64,000 nt of DNA, from assembly GCA_030141605.1 (NCBI GenBank), contig JAQGDQ010000019.1:928001-992000 (forward strand), written 5' to 3'. Both the position numbers and the translations under genes were made by a program. The stretch comes from Tubiluchus corallicola (Eukaryota > Priapulida > Priapulimorpha > Priapulimorphida > Tubiluchidae). A model generated the notes under the pieces. The model was not told the origin of the DNA. It did not search any database and saw only the letters and a program-made list of their open reading frames with translations. Shown here one piece after another: positions 24,801 through 38,431 of the stretch (position 1 is the stretch's first letter; the number at the start of each line of letters is the position of its first letter).

Positions 24801-27800
24801 TGTTTCTTTTGCATAGGTATTTAAGTTAAATTTTAGGCAATTTTTGTTACAAACTGATGCTCTCATACTTATATATGTTAAGTTGGTATCCTTAGAATAT
24901 TTAACAAACCTGTCCAGATTCTGTCTGATAAAGTTCTTCCTCTGAACTTTTTAACACTGACTCGATTTCAATTACTTCCTAAGCAGACAGCCACTGAGAA
25001 AAAAAAATGTGAGGCAACAAAAACTGCAGTTTAATACTTCACTGACTTTGTTTTATTTTTTTATTTTTTATATACTGTCTTCATTTCAGCGGCGCTGTTA
25101 AAAAGCCTTACCTGACAAAACCTCAGCTGGTAGAATTCTTGAACAACGAGCAGCGTGATCCAAGACTCAACGAGATACTGTATCCATATTTTGACAATAA
25201 GCGAGCACAGGAAATTATTGAAAAATATGAACCAGACAAGTCTCTTATTGCAGAAGGTGTGTTTATTGTTAGTTGTTAATGTTTGTCTGTTTTTGTCTTT
25301 ATTCTTTAGTAGGACTTACACCTGAACCATACGTAGGACATCCGGCTTCAGAAATTTTCATTTGAGAAATGCATTTCCAGTGCATAAATGTGCACAGTGA
25401 TATTTTCTAATTAAAACAAAATGATCTCTTACAGGTCATCTCTCTCAGGAAGGTTTGCTACGGTACTTGATGTCAGACGATAACATAATAATCGCAAAAG
25501 AAGTTCTGGATCAGTCTGATGATCTTAATCAGCCGTTGTCTCATTACTTTATTAATTCTTCACATAATACCTACCTGACAGGTAAGTGTTGCTTGTTACT
25601 AGGTAATATCAGGCCATCACAAGCATTTTTATCTATAGATTTTGAAAACTCTCCCCACTTTTATCTTTGCTCATAACTAGGTACTTTAAAATAATTGAGA
25701 AATTAATAGGCATTTTTTTTTCATCGAATACTTTCTTGCATATACTTAATTTGTTATAGGTCACCAGCTGACAGGTAAATCATCTGTAGAGATCTATCGG
25801 CAAGTGCTACTCTCTGGTTGTCGATGTGTAGAACTGGACTGTTGGGAACGGGAGGAAGAGCCAATTATTACCCATGGCTTCACTATGTGTACTGAGATTC
25901 TTTTCAGGGAAGTAGTAGAAGCTATCAATGAGAGTGCATTCAAATCTTCTGATCTTCCACTCATTTTATCATTTGAAAATCACACGTAAGTTCATTGCAC
26001 GTTTTTTCATCTTGTTTTTGGTATGGCTTTACATAAATTTTCAGGATTTATAAACAATATAAAAAAACTAAGTTGATTTAAGGACATTATGCACAGGCTC
26101 AAATTGAATATCTTGCTGTAGAGATTTTTAGGGCATAGCACATTTATCCACCTACTTTTTAGGCAACTCAGAACTGTAAGAATTTTAATGAGCTTTACAC
26201 TGCAGTACAAGCTTGACATTATATTATTTCGTTTTGTTCAGGCAGTATTTTTATAACTGACTTTAGCACAGTTTAATGAAAAAGCATCATAAAGTGGTCC
26301 TAGACTTCTTGAAATTGAAAATGGTCTATCATGCCCTATCCTCTCCTTAAAACAGACGAGTAAACCAAAATTAATCAACATTCTATTACTTTTTGCATGA
26401 ACCTTGAGTCACATCTTGTGTTAAAATTGCTGCACAAGCCGCCTTCAGGCCATCATACATCAATCTATGTCTTCATACTTGGCTTTGTTTGCTAATCGAG
26501 AGAATCAACATGCATGGGTCTCAGATGTTTGTTTAAAGCAGAGTTGGTTAGCAGCAGCAGCAACAGGAATTTGTTGCCACTTTGCTTAGCAAAAGTATTG
26601 AATATTCAAGAAGAATTTAAGCAGGGCTTCATCTCCAATACTTAATCTAAGGAACCTAAAGTTAATAACTTTACATTCATACATTAATTTTTTATATATA
26701 ATTTGGTTTTGTCATTTGACTGCAACCATAAACATGGTTCTGTTTCTTCATTTCCTTGATAGTTTTGATCGCAAGGATTACATCGTTTGCATAAGTTTTT
26801 AATGTAGATATCTTTTTGTTGTCAATTGGCAAAAACATTTTTTATGCTAAATTACTTGCGTTGTGCATGTTTTCGTTACTAAGTTGCTGAGACATCATAT
26901 AAAGTTAATTTTGCAGGACGCCAAAGACTCAGGAGAAAATTGCTAGATATTGTAAAGAAATCTTTGGTGAAAGATTGTTGGAAGAGCCTATAGAAAGTCA
27001 TCCGGTAAAGCTATAGCATGTATACATTATATTAATTGCTGTCAATAATAGTTAAATAGAATAGTTAAGTATTTTTAACATGCACTTAACATGAACTATC
27101 AACCATTTGGTTGATAGAGCAATATTAATTTGTACAGCAAAACGATTACCTTTGATGATTTTTCACTCTTTGATGTTTATAAATGTAATTTTAGTTTTTC
27201 TTATGCGCAACACTATTTTTATTTTAGTAGTGTCATATTTCTATTATTTTAAATGGGTTACATGTGTAAATTTGATATTCAAGTGACTAATGCCATGAGA
27301 TTGTTAGCCAAAGAAGCATGCTTTAAAATTAGTTTTTGCATTACTGTGCTTTGCTAACTTTGACTTCTGTGAAAGTGTAAAAGTGTGAAACTGTTGATGA
27401 ATTTATTTCTAGATTGAACATGGTATACCTTTACCTAGCCCACAATCGTTACGTGGAAAAGTGATTATCAAAAATAAAAAGAAAAAGGCAGCTCGAGGTA
27501 AGTTCTGTTAGCAATTAGGGTCTATAAATGTTTTTATAAGCTATCATCACCAAAATGTCAGGCCAGTTTTCATTGCATTTAAAGCGTCAGATTAGACTTA
27601 CCATTTAGTATTTTTGTTTCATAATAGTAACACCAATGTCTTCTAAACTTCATAGTTTGTTAGTATTTAGAACATTATAACCAGTGTTCGTAGAGTTGTT
27701 GTAAAACCAAGTACATAGCAGTTTGTGTGTTTGTGTTACTTTTCTTGCGAATAATAAATCTTTCTCACTTTCCATAATATATTTGAAATTTATTAAGTAC

Positions 27801-30800
27801 ACAAAATTTTTGTAAACTCTGCATTTTTCTTCTACTTTTTACGGCTTTATTTCTGCCTGTTCCTCTTTTTCTCTTTCTGTCCCTTTCTTTTTTTCTTTGT
27901 AGCAGAGAATTATTCTTGACAATTTAATGTACATTCCCATTTCACTAACTGTAATTACAATAATTCTTGCAGCACCTATAGTTAATAGAGCCACTCTTCA
28001 ACATCAAGATACTGCATCTAGTAGTGGTAAGCGTTATTTTATTTTAGTTCTTGTTTTTCGATTTTTGCCATTGGCATGCATGTCTTCCCTCATTGTGGTT
28101 TGGTGTCAGTAATCTTTTGTTTTACAGTTTAAACTTTTCTGAAGAGTTCACAATGAACATTTAACACTTGTGTGAAAATGCCTTTTTATAACTTAAATGA
28201 AAATACTGCCATTGTGTGCTGTCACTTGCCAAATGTTACAATCGACCAGAATAGTGAAATGTATGTTCTTCAAAATAGATAAACAGCTGTCCTTTTTACT
28301 ATTGTAAATCTGATTTTTGTTGCCTAACAAGCTGATACTTCCAGTTAAGTTCACATAGTATTCTTAATTTGCTATACAATTTATTGTGGTAAGAGTTACT
28401 TTTAGGTGGCCTTTGCTAGCTAGCAGCTTGTGCTTTGTGACCACTAACCATACGATTCTAAATGAACTTCCATCTAGGTTAACATATTTCTTTATTAACT
28501 TTGCCTTAGAATAATTATCATTCAGTGGTTTTGTTTTCGTTCTGCAACAATATGCAAGTTCTATTGATGTTACCTCTAGTTTCTGATTTTATTTATGACT
28601 TTATGACCATGAGTAATGCATTATACATCAAGTAACTGTATCATAGACTACCATGCGTTATTGCAAGCTGTTGAGCATAAATTCATCAGCAATATGCCGC
28701 TGTCTGTCATCATGTGATTCTCATAAATTATTTTAGTCTACATGCAGAATTCTCCTGTGTATTATTACTGTGCACTGTTGGAAACTATGCCTTTAATTGC
28801 CTAAGCATTTTCCGCTCTATGCAGCTGCTGCCATCGGCTGAAATAGCTGAATGATCTAGTAAAGGCTACTAGGCTTCAAATAAATGATTAAGCTAGCTGT
28901 ACATGGGATCAATTTTTACAATGTAATTTTGGCAATGGTATTTGAAGCAATTAATCTCAGTTAGTTTTTAATCGAAGCTTTAGGTAATGGAAATTTTAGT
29001 AAAACTACATGCACTATAGCAGGGGTTAAAGCTGTATTTTGGGGCATCATAATTAAATCGAAGGGAATAAATACAAATATTTTTGGAATTAAATTTGGTG
29101 TGTTTCCAGTATTGATTTTTACTGAGTCTAAAAACTAATTGAACTTGCAGAGAACACTGTAGACTCTAGATCAGTACATTTTGACACAGAATAAAAAAAA
29201 TTGGGCTTGGTTTTTTTGTCATCTGCAGTATGCAGTGATACTGAATTGAGTAACACGTGTAAAACTTGAAAATTTAATTTCCAGTGCTTAGTATTAGTTA
29301 CAACATATTTTATTTTATCATTTGATCATTAATTTTGTTGATACACTGAAACAAATTCAGTTCCTGCATTTACATTTTGTAAAAAAATAGACATGGTAGG
29401 GCTGGTAGAAATTACTGAATTACCTGAGATAAATTTAGACATAATTCAGTTCCTGCATTTACATTTTGTAAAAAAATAGACATGGTAGGGCTGGTAGAAA
29501 TTACTGAATTACCTGAGATAAATTTAGACTTATAGTTAATTTTGTTAACTACTAAGCATGTTGGGATAGTGATACGGGGATGTCACAAGAGCCTCTTGTC
29601 TGTTGATGCAAAAAAAATTGAGAACTTTCTTCTGCTAAAATGAATCTTTTTGAAATGTTATAAAAAATTTCATTGAACTGATCTTTCATTTAAGCATAAA
29701 GATTTTGAAGTTCATATGTGTGTATCTACACAGCATAAGTATCATGCTCAAATTTTATCATATTGTTTCTTAGCGCCTGAACGAAAAGTCTCACTGGCAC
29801 CATTAGACACTGTGATAACTGAAGAAAACAAAATGAACGGAGTGGTTGTTACTTCGGAGAAGGAATCTTCTGAACAGCCACCAGTGACAGAACCTGTGAT
29901 TTCAACTGAAGATGCTATTGATGATGATGATTTTGAGGAATTAGATGATACAAAGAAAGAGGAGGTAAACGAAAATGTGCTTTTTGCAGATATGCGAGTG
30001 TTTTTATATAATCATGAAGATTTAACTGAGACTAGCCAGATTAAATAGTGTCGCATTATCCCATTGATGATTTAACTTTTATTTTTACAGTACAATAGAG
30101 TATGGAATAAAAGTATTTTTTTCGTACCTTTTCTGTACTACTTTCATTCAAAACTGTAGAGTTACAATTAATCATTAGACATAATACATCAAATGTTTTT
30201 TATAGAATTAGAGAATGCCAAGTGGATATTGACTCATTTATAAGTTCACACAACTCTTGTTTTTGCTGAAAACAAGATAAGGTGTTTATTTGATTGCACA
30301 CTTAAATCTTGCTTATGTGGCAGTGCTATATTGAGTGCTGTTTCTGACTATTGTCCTGTAGGCTAATTTTAGTTTGTAACATCTTCTCATGGTAGGCTAT
30401 GAAGAGTTCCCTGAAGGAAGAATTTCACCAATTATTTTGACCTTTTCTCATCTTTTTGGAGCAAGCAAAATTTCAATAAATGCGTATCCCATATAATAAA
30501 GTATGTTTTACCGATGAACTAAATTTAAGTTGTATAAATGAAACAGTTTCCCAACAAATGACCTATTCCATAGCGGTCTTCTGGCAGTGTTTTTGTTTTT
30601 TGTAAGTTGTTCACATTTTTAAATTTTAATGAAGTTTCATAGAAATTGTTAGGTTATTGCTAATCACAGTAAAAATTAACAGACTTAATAATAAAACAAC
30701 AATGTCTGCATTACATGGTCATTAACTTTGCATTTTGCATTGCCCATATAGTTTAAGGTGCCATTTTAGACGTTACACTGTGATTTCAGGGCACTGCTAG

Positions 30801-32164
30801 TCAAGAATCTGAAGCCGGAGCAGAATTATCAGCGCTAGTCAACTATTTTACACCAACACACTTTCGTTCATTTGAAATTTCAGAAAGTAAGTTTAGTTTG
30901 TTTTTGCCTCTTGATTTATTTGCAATATGGACATACTAGAGACTTTAGTCTTATAAAATATCACAGGAGTTTTCCTACATTGTTCAACACATATTGGTGC
31001 ATAACACTGATAAGCTGATAATACAATACATTAGTACATAACTACCATATTGGTACATGGCTTTGCCATTAATCAGTTTTCTGTTTTTTATTTTTTACTT
31101 TTATTTATTTTTGTCTTCTTTTTGATAGGTAGTGAGTTAGCTTAAGTGGGTTATCTTCCAGGAGTTATTCATCTTTCGTCTTGTTGTCATTCTAGCAAAG
31201 TTGCGCATCTGACCTCTCCTGGCCTGGTTTGAGGAAAAGGGGCCTAAATCGAATTTTAATCAGGTTCTTCCTGATTTGGTGTAGTTGTGTGCAATGTAGA
31301 TAGGATGTGTGGCCTTTGTGTTGTTTGAGTGAATGCTATTTTTTTATTTTTCAGAGAGGAACCGAAGTTATGAAATCTCGTCTTTTGTGGAATCGCAAGC
31401 AACTAGTCTCCTAAAAGAATATCCTGTTGAGTTTGTAAAGTATCCTTTCACCAAAACAAATCAACTGTTTTTAACTAGGCTGTTTTACAAGTTATCTTAT
31501 TTAATCTTAAAAAATGATGCTTAATCTGGATTTATATACAGATTTAATTTTGTACAATATGCAAACGCATATGTTAAGTCCCATGGGTTAATTTTTTTTT
31601 AAATTCTGTAATGAGAAGAATGATTATAAAACGTGTTGTTTTTACAACAATCAACACATCAAAGCACCACATCACCATTCAACTCCAATGTATAAGAATC
31701 TCGCAAAAGTTTGCTTAATTGCATTTGCTATTCGTGTGTATTTGGCAAACTCTGCTGCATTTTTTGGCTTTGTTTATAGTCTATATAGTATGTTTTGACT
31801 GTGAAGTCAAGATAACAAGCTTGTACCTGTTTTATTACTACAAAGCTGAAAGATGCAGGTAACTGATTAATTGTGCCGTTAGGCAGGGCCTATTTCAGCC
31901 TAGGCGAGGCCCGGGGAAGTGGGGCGTATGAGGCCCCATCGGGGGGGGGTGTCGCCCAGAAAATTTTTGAACTGCTACAATGCCGGAGAAGCATTTTCAA
32001 AGAGAAAATATGGAGTTATATAGTTGTTAAAGGAAAGAAAAATTGAAAGAAAAACTGCTTTATTCTCAAGACCAGTCCTTAATACTTGTCGATACTGGCG
32101 TGCGGCAAGAGAGAGAGAGGGAGAGAAAGAGAGAGAGAGGGGGAGAGAAAGAGAGAGAGAGAGG

Positions 32165-32214
<50 letters not shown>

Positions 32215-35200
32215 GCAGTATGTTCGCATAAAGCAAAAAAAATGTTATCTTGGCGTGAGGCCCCCCTGGAGGGTGAGGCCCCGGGGAAGTATCCCCACTT
32301 CCCCCCCCCTTGAAATAGGCCCTGCCTTTAGGTGTGACTGTGATTAAATTAGAAAAATAAAAATGTAATACACTAATAAGACTGACAGCTGTAATGAGGA
32401 ATTCATTAATTATTTAGGTTTAGCTAACTAATTTTTGTGATCTGATATCCTAGCTGTTTTCATGTACCAAGAGGAAAGAGGAATCTTACTGGCTAGCAAC
32501 TGTGAGTAAATAAAATAGATTTGCAAGATCTGATAGCCTTGGATTATAGCATATAGACTTGCATGAAGGATGTTTAAAAACTTGAGACACTAGGCCTAAA
32601 GACAAAAATTATATAGGTGCCAAATTTAAAGTTTACAGTGTTACACACTTGCATTTGTCCGTTAAGTCTTATTCTAATCTCAACTAAAAAATTGAATTTT
32701 TTGTTGCAATAAAGTTACAACTTCTAATATTGCAGTACAGTTTTGCAATACCAGCAGGCATTCCAGAAACTAATCCTATTGCTATACGGCTTGCAACGTC
32801 TCTGTGAGCTAGAATCACATTGTTATGTAAGGTAAATTAATACATTTCATGGTAAATGCTGAGTAATAAAAATAGGCAAACAAATGGCCCTGCTTAAATT
32901 AAGCCTGTGGTAGGACTTAGAGGCATTAGTGACTTGTGTAAGTCAGCTCATGTGGGCTGTACTGGCACAGGGGTATACCTTGTATCATGAAAAAGCTATT
33001 ACTGTGTGTTGGGCTTTTAGCAACTCATGAACTTCTTAGTACCTTGAACGCACTAAACTATGCGTCGTTTCGTGTAAGTGAGCTGTATACAGTTGAGTAT
33101 TGATTGTTTCAAGCAATGCTTACATTATAGCAAGTGAAACAACACATTATAAAACATAACTAATATACTTTTTTGCATATATTTCAGCATGGTCTTTCAT
33201 GAAATAAATGCAAATAACTTAAACCTGAGATCTTTTGGGAAAAAAGAAATTTTATGTGCTTCTGTCGTGTTTCTTAACATAATTTCAGTTACAATAAACG
33301 ACAATGTAGTAGGATATATCCCAAAGGCACAAGAGTAGATTCCAGCAACTACATGCCACAAGTGTTTTGGAATGCCGGCTGCCAGTTTGTTGCTCTAAAT
33401 TATCAAACTTTAGGTTAGTACATAGGTTAAACAATTCAGCCTTTACAGCATTTATTCAAGTGTGCTTAATATGTTGTTATACAAGTAATTTAAGCTAAAA
33501 CAACTTTTTATTGCTTCTAAAATTCTAACATTTATTCAGATGTTATTCTGCTTGATATGTAGTTACATACGAAATTTTAGTCTGTAATTAAAGTATAATA
33601 AGGTATGTAATATTAATGGTTATTACATTCTCGTAGTGGTTTTTCAAGTGTTATATTGCATGTGAAATAAAAAGTTTTTATGTAACTTAAATCTTTAAAC
33701 AACAAAATTCACGTGAAGATTTGTTTTACAGATTTAGGAATGCAACTCAACCTAGGGCTTTTTGAGTACAATGGACGAACCGGATTTTTACTAAAACCAG
33801 AATTTATGAGGAGGAAAGATCGAAATTTTGATCCTTTTTGTGAGTCTACTGTAGATGGTATCATAGCTGGACACCTGACTGTAAAAGTAAGCAGTTAATC
33901 ACTTAAGGTAGTGTCACACCTATGGTCAAAACCAGCCTAGATGCAAAAGTTGCTAATTTCACATGCAACCATGACTTTGTTGGACACATTTTATGTAAAG
34001 ATTTTCGTTTTTAAAAAGCGTTTTTAACAATTTTGCAGAATAATGTGTAAAGTTGACCAATAAGTTTAAAGTCAACTGTGGGATAACTGTGACATATTTA
34101 TGGTTTTATTGTTCAAATAAAGTTGACAAACTTATGTTTAAGAACTTTACTTTCATTTTTGTTCGCTCTTAAAACGCTGGAATATAAAAGTGGGTGATGG
34201 GTTAATGCCTTGATACAATATATAAGAAATGATTGTTCCTCTGCGCAGAAGAAACTGAAGGAAGGAGACAAAAACTAACTAAATCACAAGATGGAAAAAA
34301 CATTTAATATTGAGTAAAGAACACTTGTGTTAATATTTAGTATTGCCATTATTTACAGCTCTAAGAGCTATAAATAGATGCCTCATGATTCTCGAAGGGG
34401 ATGGTGTCATGACTCATTCCTTCAAGAACATTGACGATTTTGATTTCTGACGATGAGAAGCAGAAAAATTTTATAAACAGATAAAAAATGTTATATGAAT
34501 AGAGTATTAAGAATTGTTAAAGTACATTTATGTCTACTTCTGATAACTTTTAAGTGTATGGGCTATCATTTCCTAACGCTTCATGTCACTTTTTGTCTCG
34601 TAGGTGATTTCAGCGCAGTTTTTGTCTGAGAAACGCTGTGGGACATTTGTTGAGGTAGACATGTATGGATTACCATGTGACACTAAACGCAAGCAGTTTC
34701 GTACGCGAACTGTACCAAACAATGCAATAAATCCTGTATACAATGAAGAACCATTTGTTTTCAAAAAGGTATGGTAATTTCAAATACCTCTTTTGTGATA
34801 CCTATTTTTAGGGAAGTAGAGTTTATTGAGTATTTGAAATTGTCTAAAAACTTCTTATTTCAATGTTTTTCGTAACCTGTGATATCTACTATAGATAACT
34901 TGTATATTTTACAATTTCGACAAGTTGATGATATGAAATAGCTCGCATCATAAAGCGTGTACATAGAACACCAGACTAACATAACATTAAAACAAATATA
35001 CTCAAAGAATTCCACAAATATCAACTTTGAAGAAAAACAGAATGAACTTTTTTTGTTGTTTGTTTATTAGATAGTACAAAAATATTTCAGAATTTTGTAT
35101 AAGTAATATTCTAGAACATTTCTCATGGCACAATCACAAATATTATACATTTATTAATCTGACACTCAAGATTTTCTAAAACTGCTTTGGTTATTCTACA

Positions 35201-37656
35201 AACACAGGTAGTATTGCCCGATTTGGCTTGCGTTCGAATAGCCGCATATGAAGATACAGGAAAATTAATAGGACATCGCGTGATTCCTGTAACAGGGCTA
35301 CGTCCAGGTATGCTTATTTTTTCAAAAACCTGTTACCTGTTAAGCTGAAGTATGAAAATAATAGGAATTAAAAATTTTGCACAAGTGCATTAGGCAAAAT
35401 AGTAACTCTGCTCAAGAGAAATGATATTCAATTTTAGGCTATAGAAAATGTTGTTTAGAAATTTAGAAAATGTCATTTTGACTTGTATCAAAGAAAAGTA
35501 TTTGTTAAGCCTGAACAACACAGCCTGCTTTTCACAAATGTGTTGTGCAGAAAATGGCTCTGTATCACCTCACACAACACCTCACTGTAATGATGTCAAG
35601 ATAGCCTTATAAAATCGTGCATTGATCCAGCCATGAACTTAAAATTATGAATTATGAATAAAGTTTCAATTTTCTGTTTCACAAACATGTGCAAGATGCT
35701 TATGGTGTACAATAGATGTGATGGACATATGTTGATATGATGATAATGTTACAATTAATCAAGTTTCTTATACTAATATTGAATTGTCAGTTTTTTTGCA
35801 ATTATTTAAGTTGGATCTGTAGATCGGATTGGGTTAATACAATATTATGATAAGTTGTCCTGGTTTCCTTTAAGCAAATTAACTTAACTGTAACTAAATA
35901 GTTTTTGATCTATTTAGTTACAATTTTATTACTCACAGTAACTTTCTTGCACAATGCAGTGCTAAAATATATTTAACTGGTTTGTACAAGTATACAAGTG
36001 GTAGAACTTACCATTTGCAACCATTACTGTTACTAGCTGTATCTTTTAATTCACATTTGTTTGCTGCTTACAGGCTATAAGCATGTACAGTTACGAAATG
36101 AAGCAAATCAGCCTTTATTATTGCCTTCCTCTGTATTCGTGTACATAAAAGTCAAAGACTACGTACCAGATGCATTTGCAGGTGAGTGCCTGACTTGTGT
36201 TGCATGTATAAGTTACTCAGTGAAATAAGAGAAGTAAAGCCATTTCTACTATCTTACTGGAGTTTCAGTAAGTCAATCTAGGTTAGTGCTTGCAACTTGG
36301 CAGTGTCTTAAGCTTTTTGAAGACAAATTAAATATTATATATGACACTGTCTTATATACTAGTAAGCCTATGCGTGTGGCATGTTAAAAACTATAACCTA
36401 GATAAAATTTACTTTTAATGAACTTACAGTGTCAGGAGCTATAGCTACATCCAATCACTATATCACTTTGTAGATATCTAATATTTACTCTAGTTAAAAT
36501 ATTAGGCCAAATTTCAAATAGCCAAGAATTTCTGCAATCTGCTTTTTTCCGAATAAAGTTTAATAATAAGCTTTATTAAAGAAGTCACAACTAAAAAAGG
36601 TGTTGAAAACACCAGATAAATGAACGTTTTAATTTCTTTTGACCACTTTTTGTCAGCGATTGGCATACATTTTGATTTGTGAAATATATGCATTTTACAT
36701 TATACTATACGTAATGTGTATGTTATACATATGCACCATACATAAATTGATAATGTTAAATGTATGCAAGGTCTATTTTGGTATTTTTGTTTTTTGTAAA
36801 TGATGCAGGTTACTAATACTGATGTTTTTTATAAAAGATTTTGCAGATGCTTTGGCAAATCCTATAGCATACCAATCTAAAATAGAGAAACATGCTGAAC
36901 AACTGAAGTGTTTAATGGATGATGATGATGACGATGACATTGAAAAGCAGAACACATTTGGTGAAACTGTAAGTGTGGATGAATCTGGAGTAAGTACTAA
37001 ACATAGTTTTTTATAGTTCCACCGGTGTCATATTTACTATTTTTTTAAAAAGGTATCTTTTCACTAGTACAAACTAGTGGCTACAACTTTGCTGGTAATG
37101 ATGTGTTGTTATAAAAATTTATATTTCAAATGATTTGACTTTTGAATCAGAGTAGGGACAGAGCAAGAAATTGTGGTATAGCTTCACAATGGTCAATGGT
37201 AATGCCACTTATGATGTTTAAACACAGACAAAGTACTGTATGTTTGCATATAAATTATGCTACAAAGTGTGTTTACTGCTTGGCGAATAGTATGAGTATG
37301 TAACTAACTAATTGCTTTAATTGATACCTGATGAAATTATGCAGAAAATTTAAACTTGTTTACTATTCACAGTAGCAGTTAGCCCAATAATTAATTTGAT
37401 TCTCTACAATGCCCTAAAATACAGTATCATCCCACTATAAAAATCTGAGTTGTGTACTTTCTGCTGATTCAAACAGGATACATATGTTACATGAGAATTT
37501 CTGAGCTTAATGGCATTTAATTATGTACAGTAATTTTATACATTCTATACTCTCAGTCTCTGCATTCAAGGTATTTTATGTCAGAGGTAATTCATCTATT
37601 TCTGCGATAACAGGGCAATTTATACATTAAATTCTTGTCGAATATATATATAGCGC

Positions 37657-37708
<52 letters not shown>

Positions 37709-38391
37709 TGCTGGATGAGTGAGTAAATATAAATGCAGCCTAATGCGACATAATGTGTTGGCGGAAACAAAACTTGTGGTTAATTGACCTGTTACTTTTC
37801 TGGATGTTTCGGTTAATAGCACCACTACTTGCTTATCATGATTCTTTTGATACTGCTCAGAAAGAAGTCACTTTGTATTATTTGAATTGTGTGAACCAGG
37901 TAGTAGTGCTGCTACCGCAGTCTCTTATTCTTAGGCTTCTTAGGCTTTGGCAACAAGCTGGCGTACTGATTTAATTCTTGTCAAATTTTTAGAAAGAGGA
38001 AGCACCAAGAGTAAAGAAAGAGTCGAAATCATCGATAGGACCAGCAGACATAACAAGCGGTAATGTTAACGCGATGGAAACTGACGGAAATTTAAAGGGT
38101 ACGCCAAAAAGTGCTCAGAAATTTCCCAAAGGCCAAGCTAACAGATTGTCTAGTGGAGTGACTGGGTCACCTACACAGCAACATGGATCGGCATATTCTC
38201 GCTCCGAAAGTGCTCCTGTATCTTCTACGGTTTCGGGTGAGTGAATTTCTAAAATTTACATGAAATAATAAGTAACTGATGATTTTGTTATGGTATTGTG
38301 TATTTTTATTTTAAGACAATACCTTTCATTTGATATATAGATCGCCGAGAATGGTGCGGTCGTTGGAGCTATAGTTTCAAATCTTACATAT

Positions 38392-38431
<40 letters not shown>

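Larger units (their letters stand above)
31440..33288 (+). other. PLCB intron, 1.8 kb
   Basis: Contains a 441-bp hAT-type MITE (31884-32324). No other feature recognised. Confidence 0.65.

Noticed and set aside
31975-32347. Glu/Arg-rich and Leu/Ser-rich frames
   Set aside because: They are translations of the GA repeat inside the hAT-type MITE.
36781-36837. Earlier acceptor GATGCAG for the Gq-binding exon
   Set aside because: The reading frame from it stops after two codons, whereas the acceptor at 36837 restores the family sequence.
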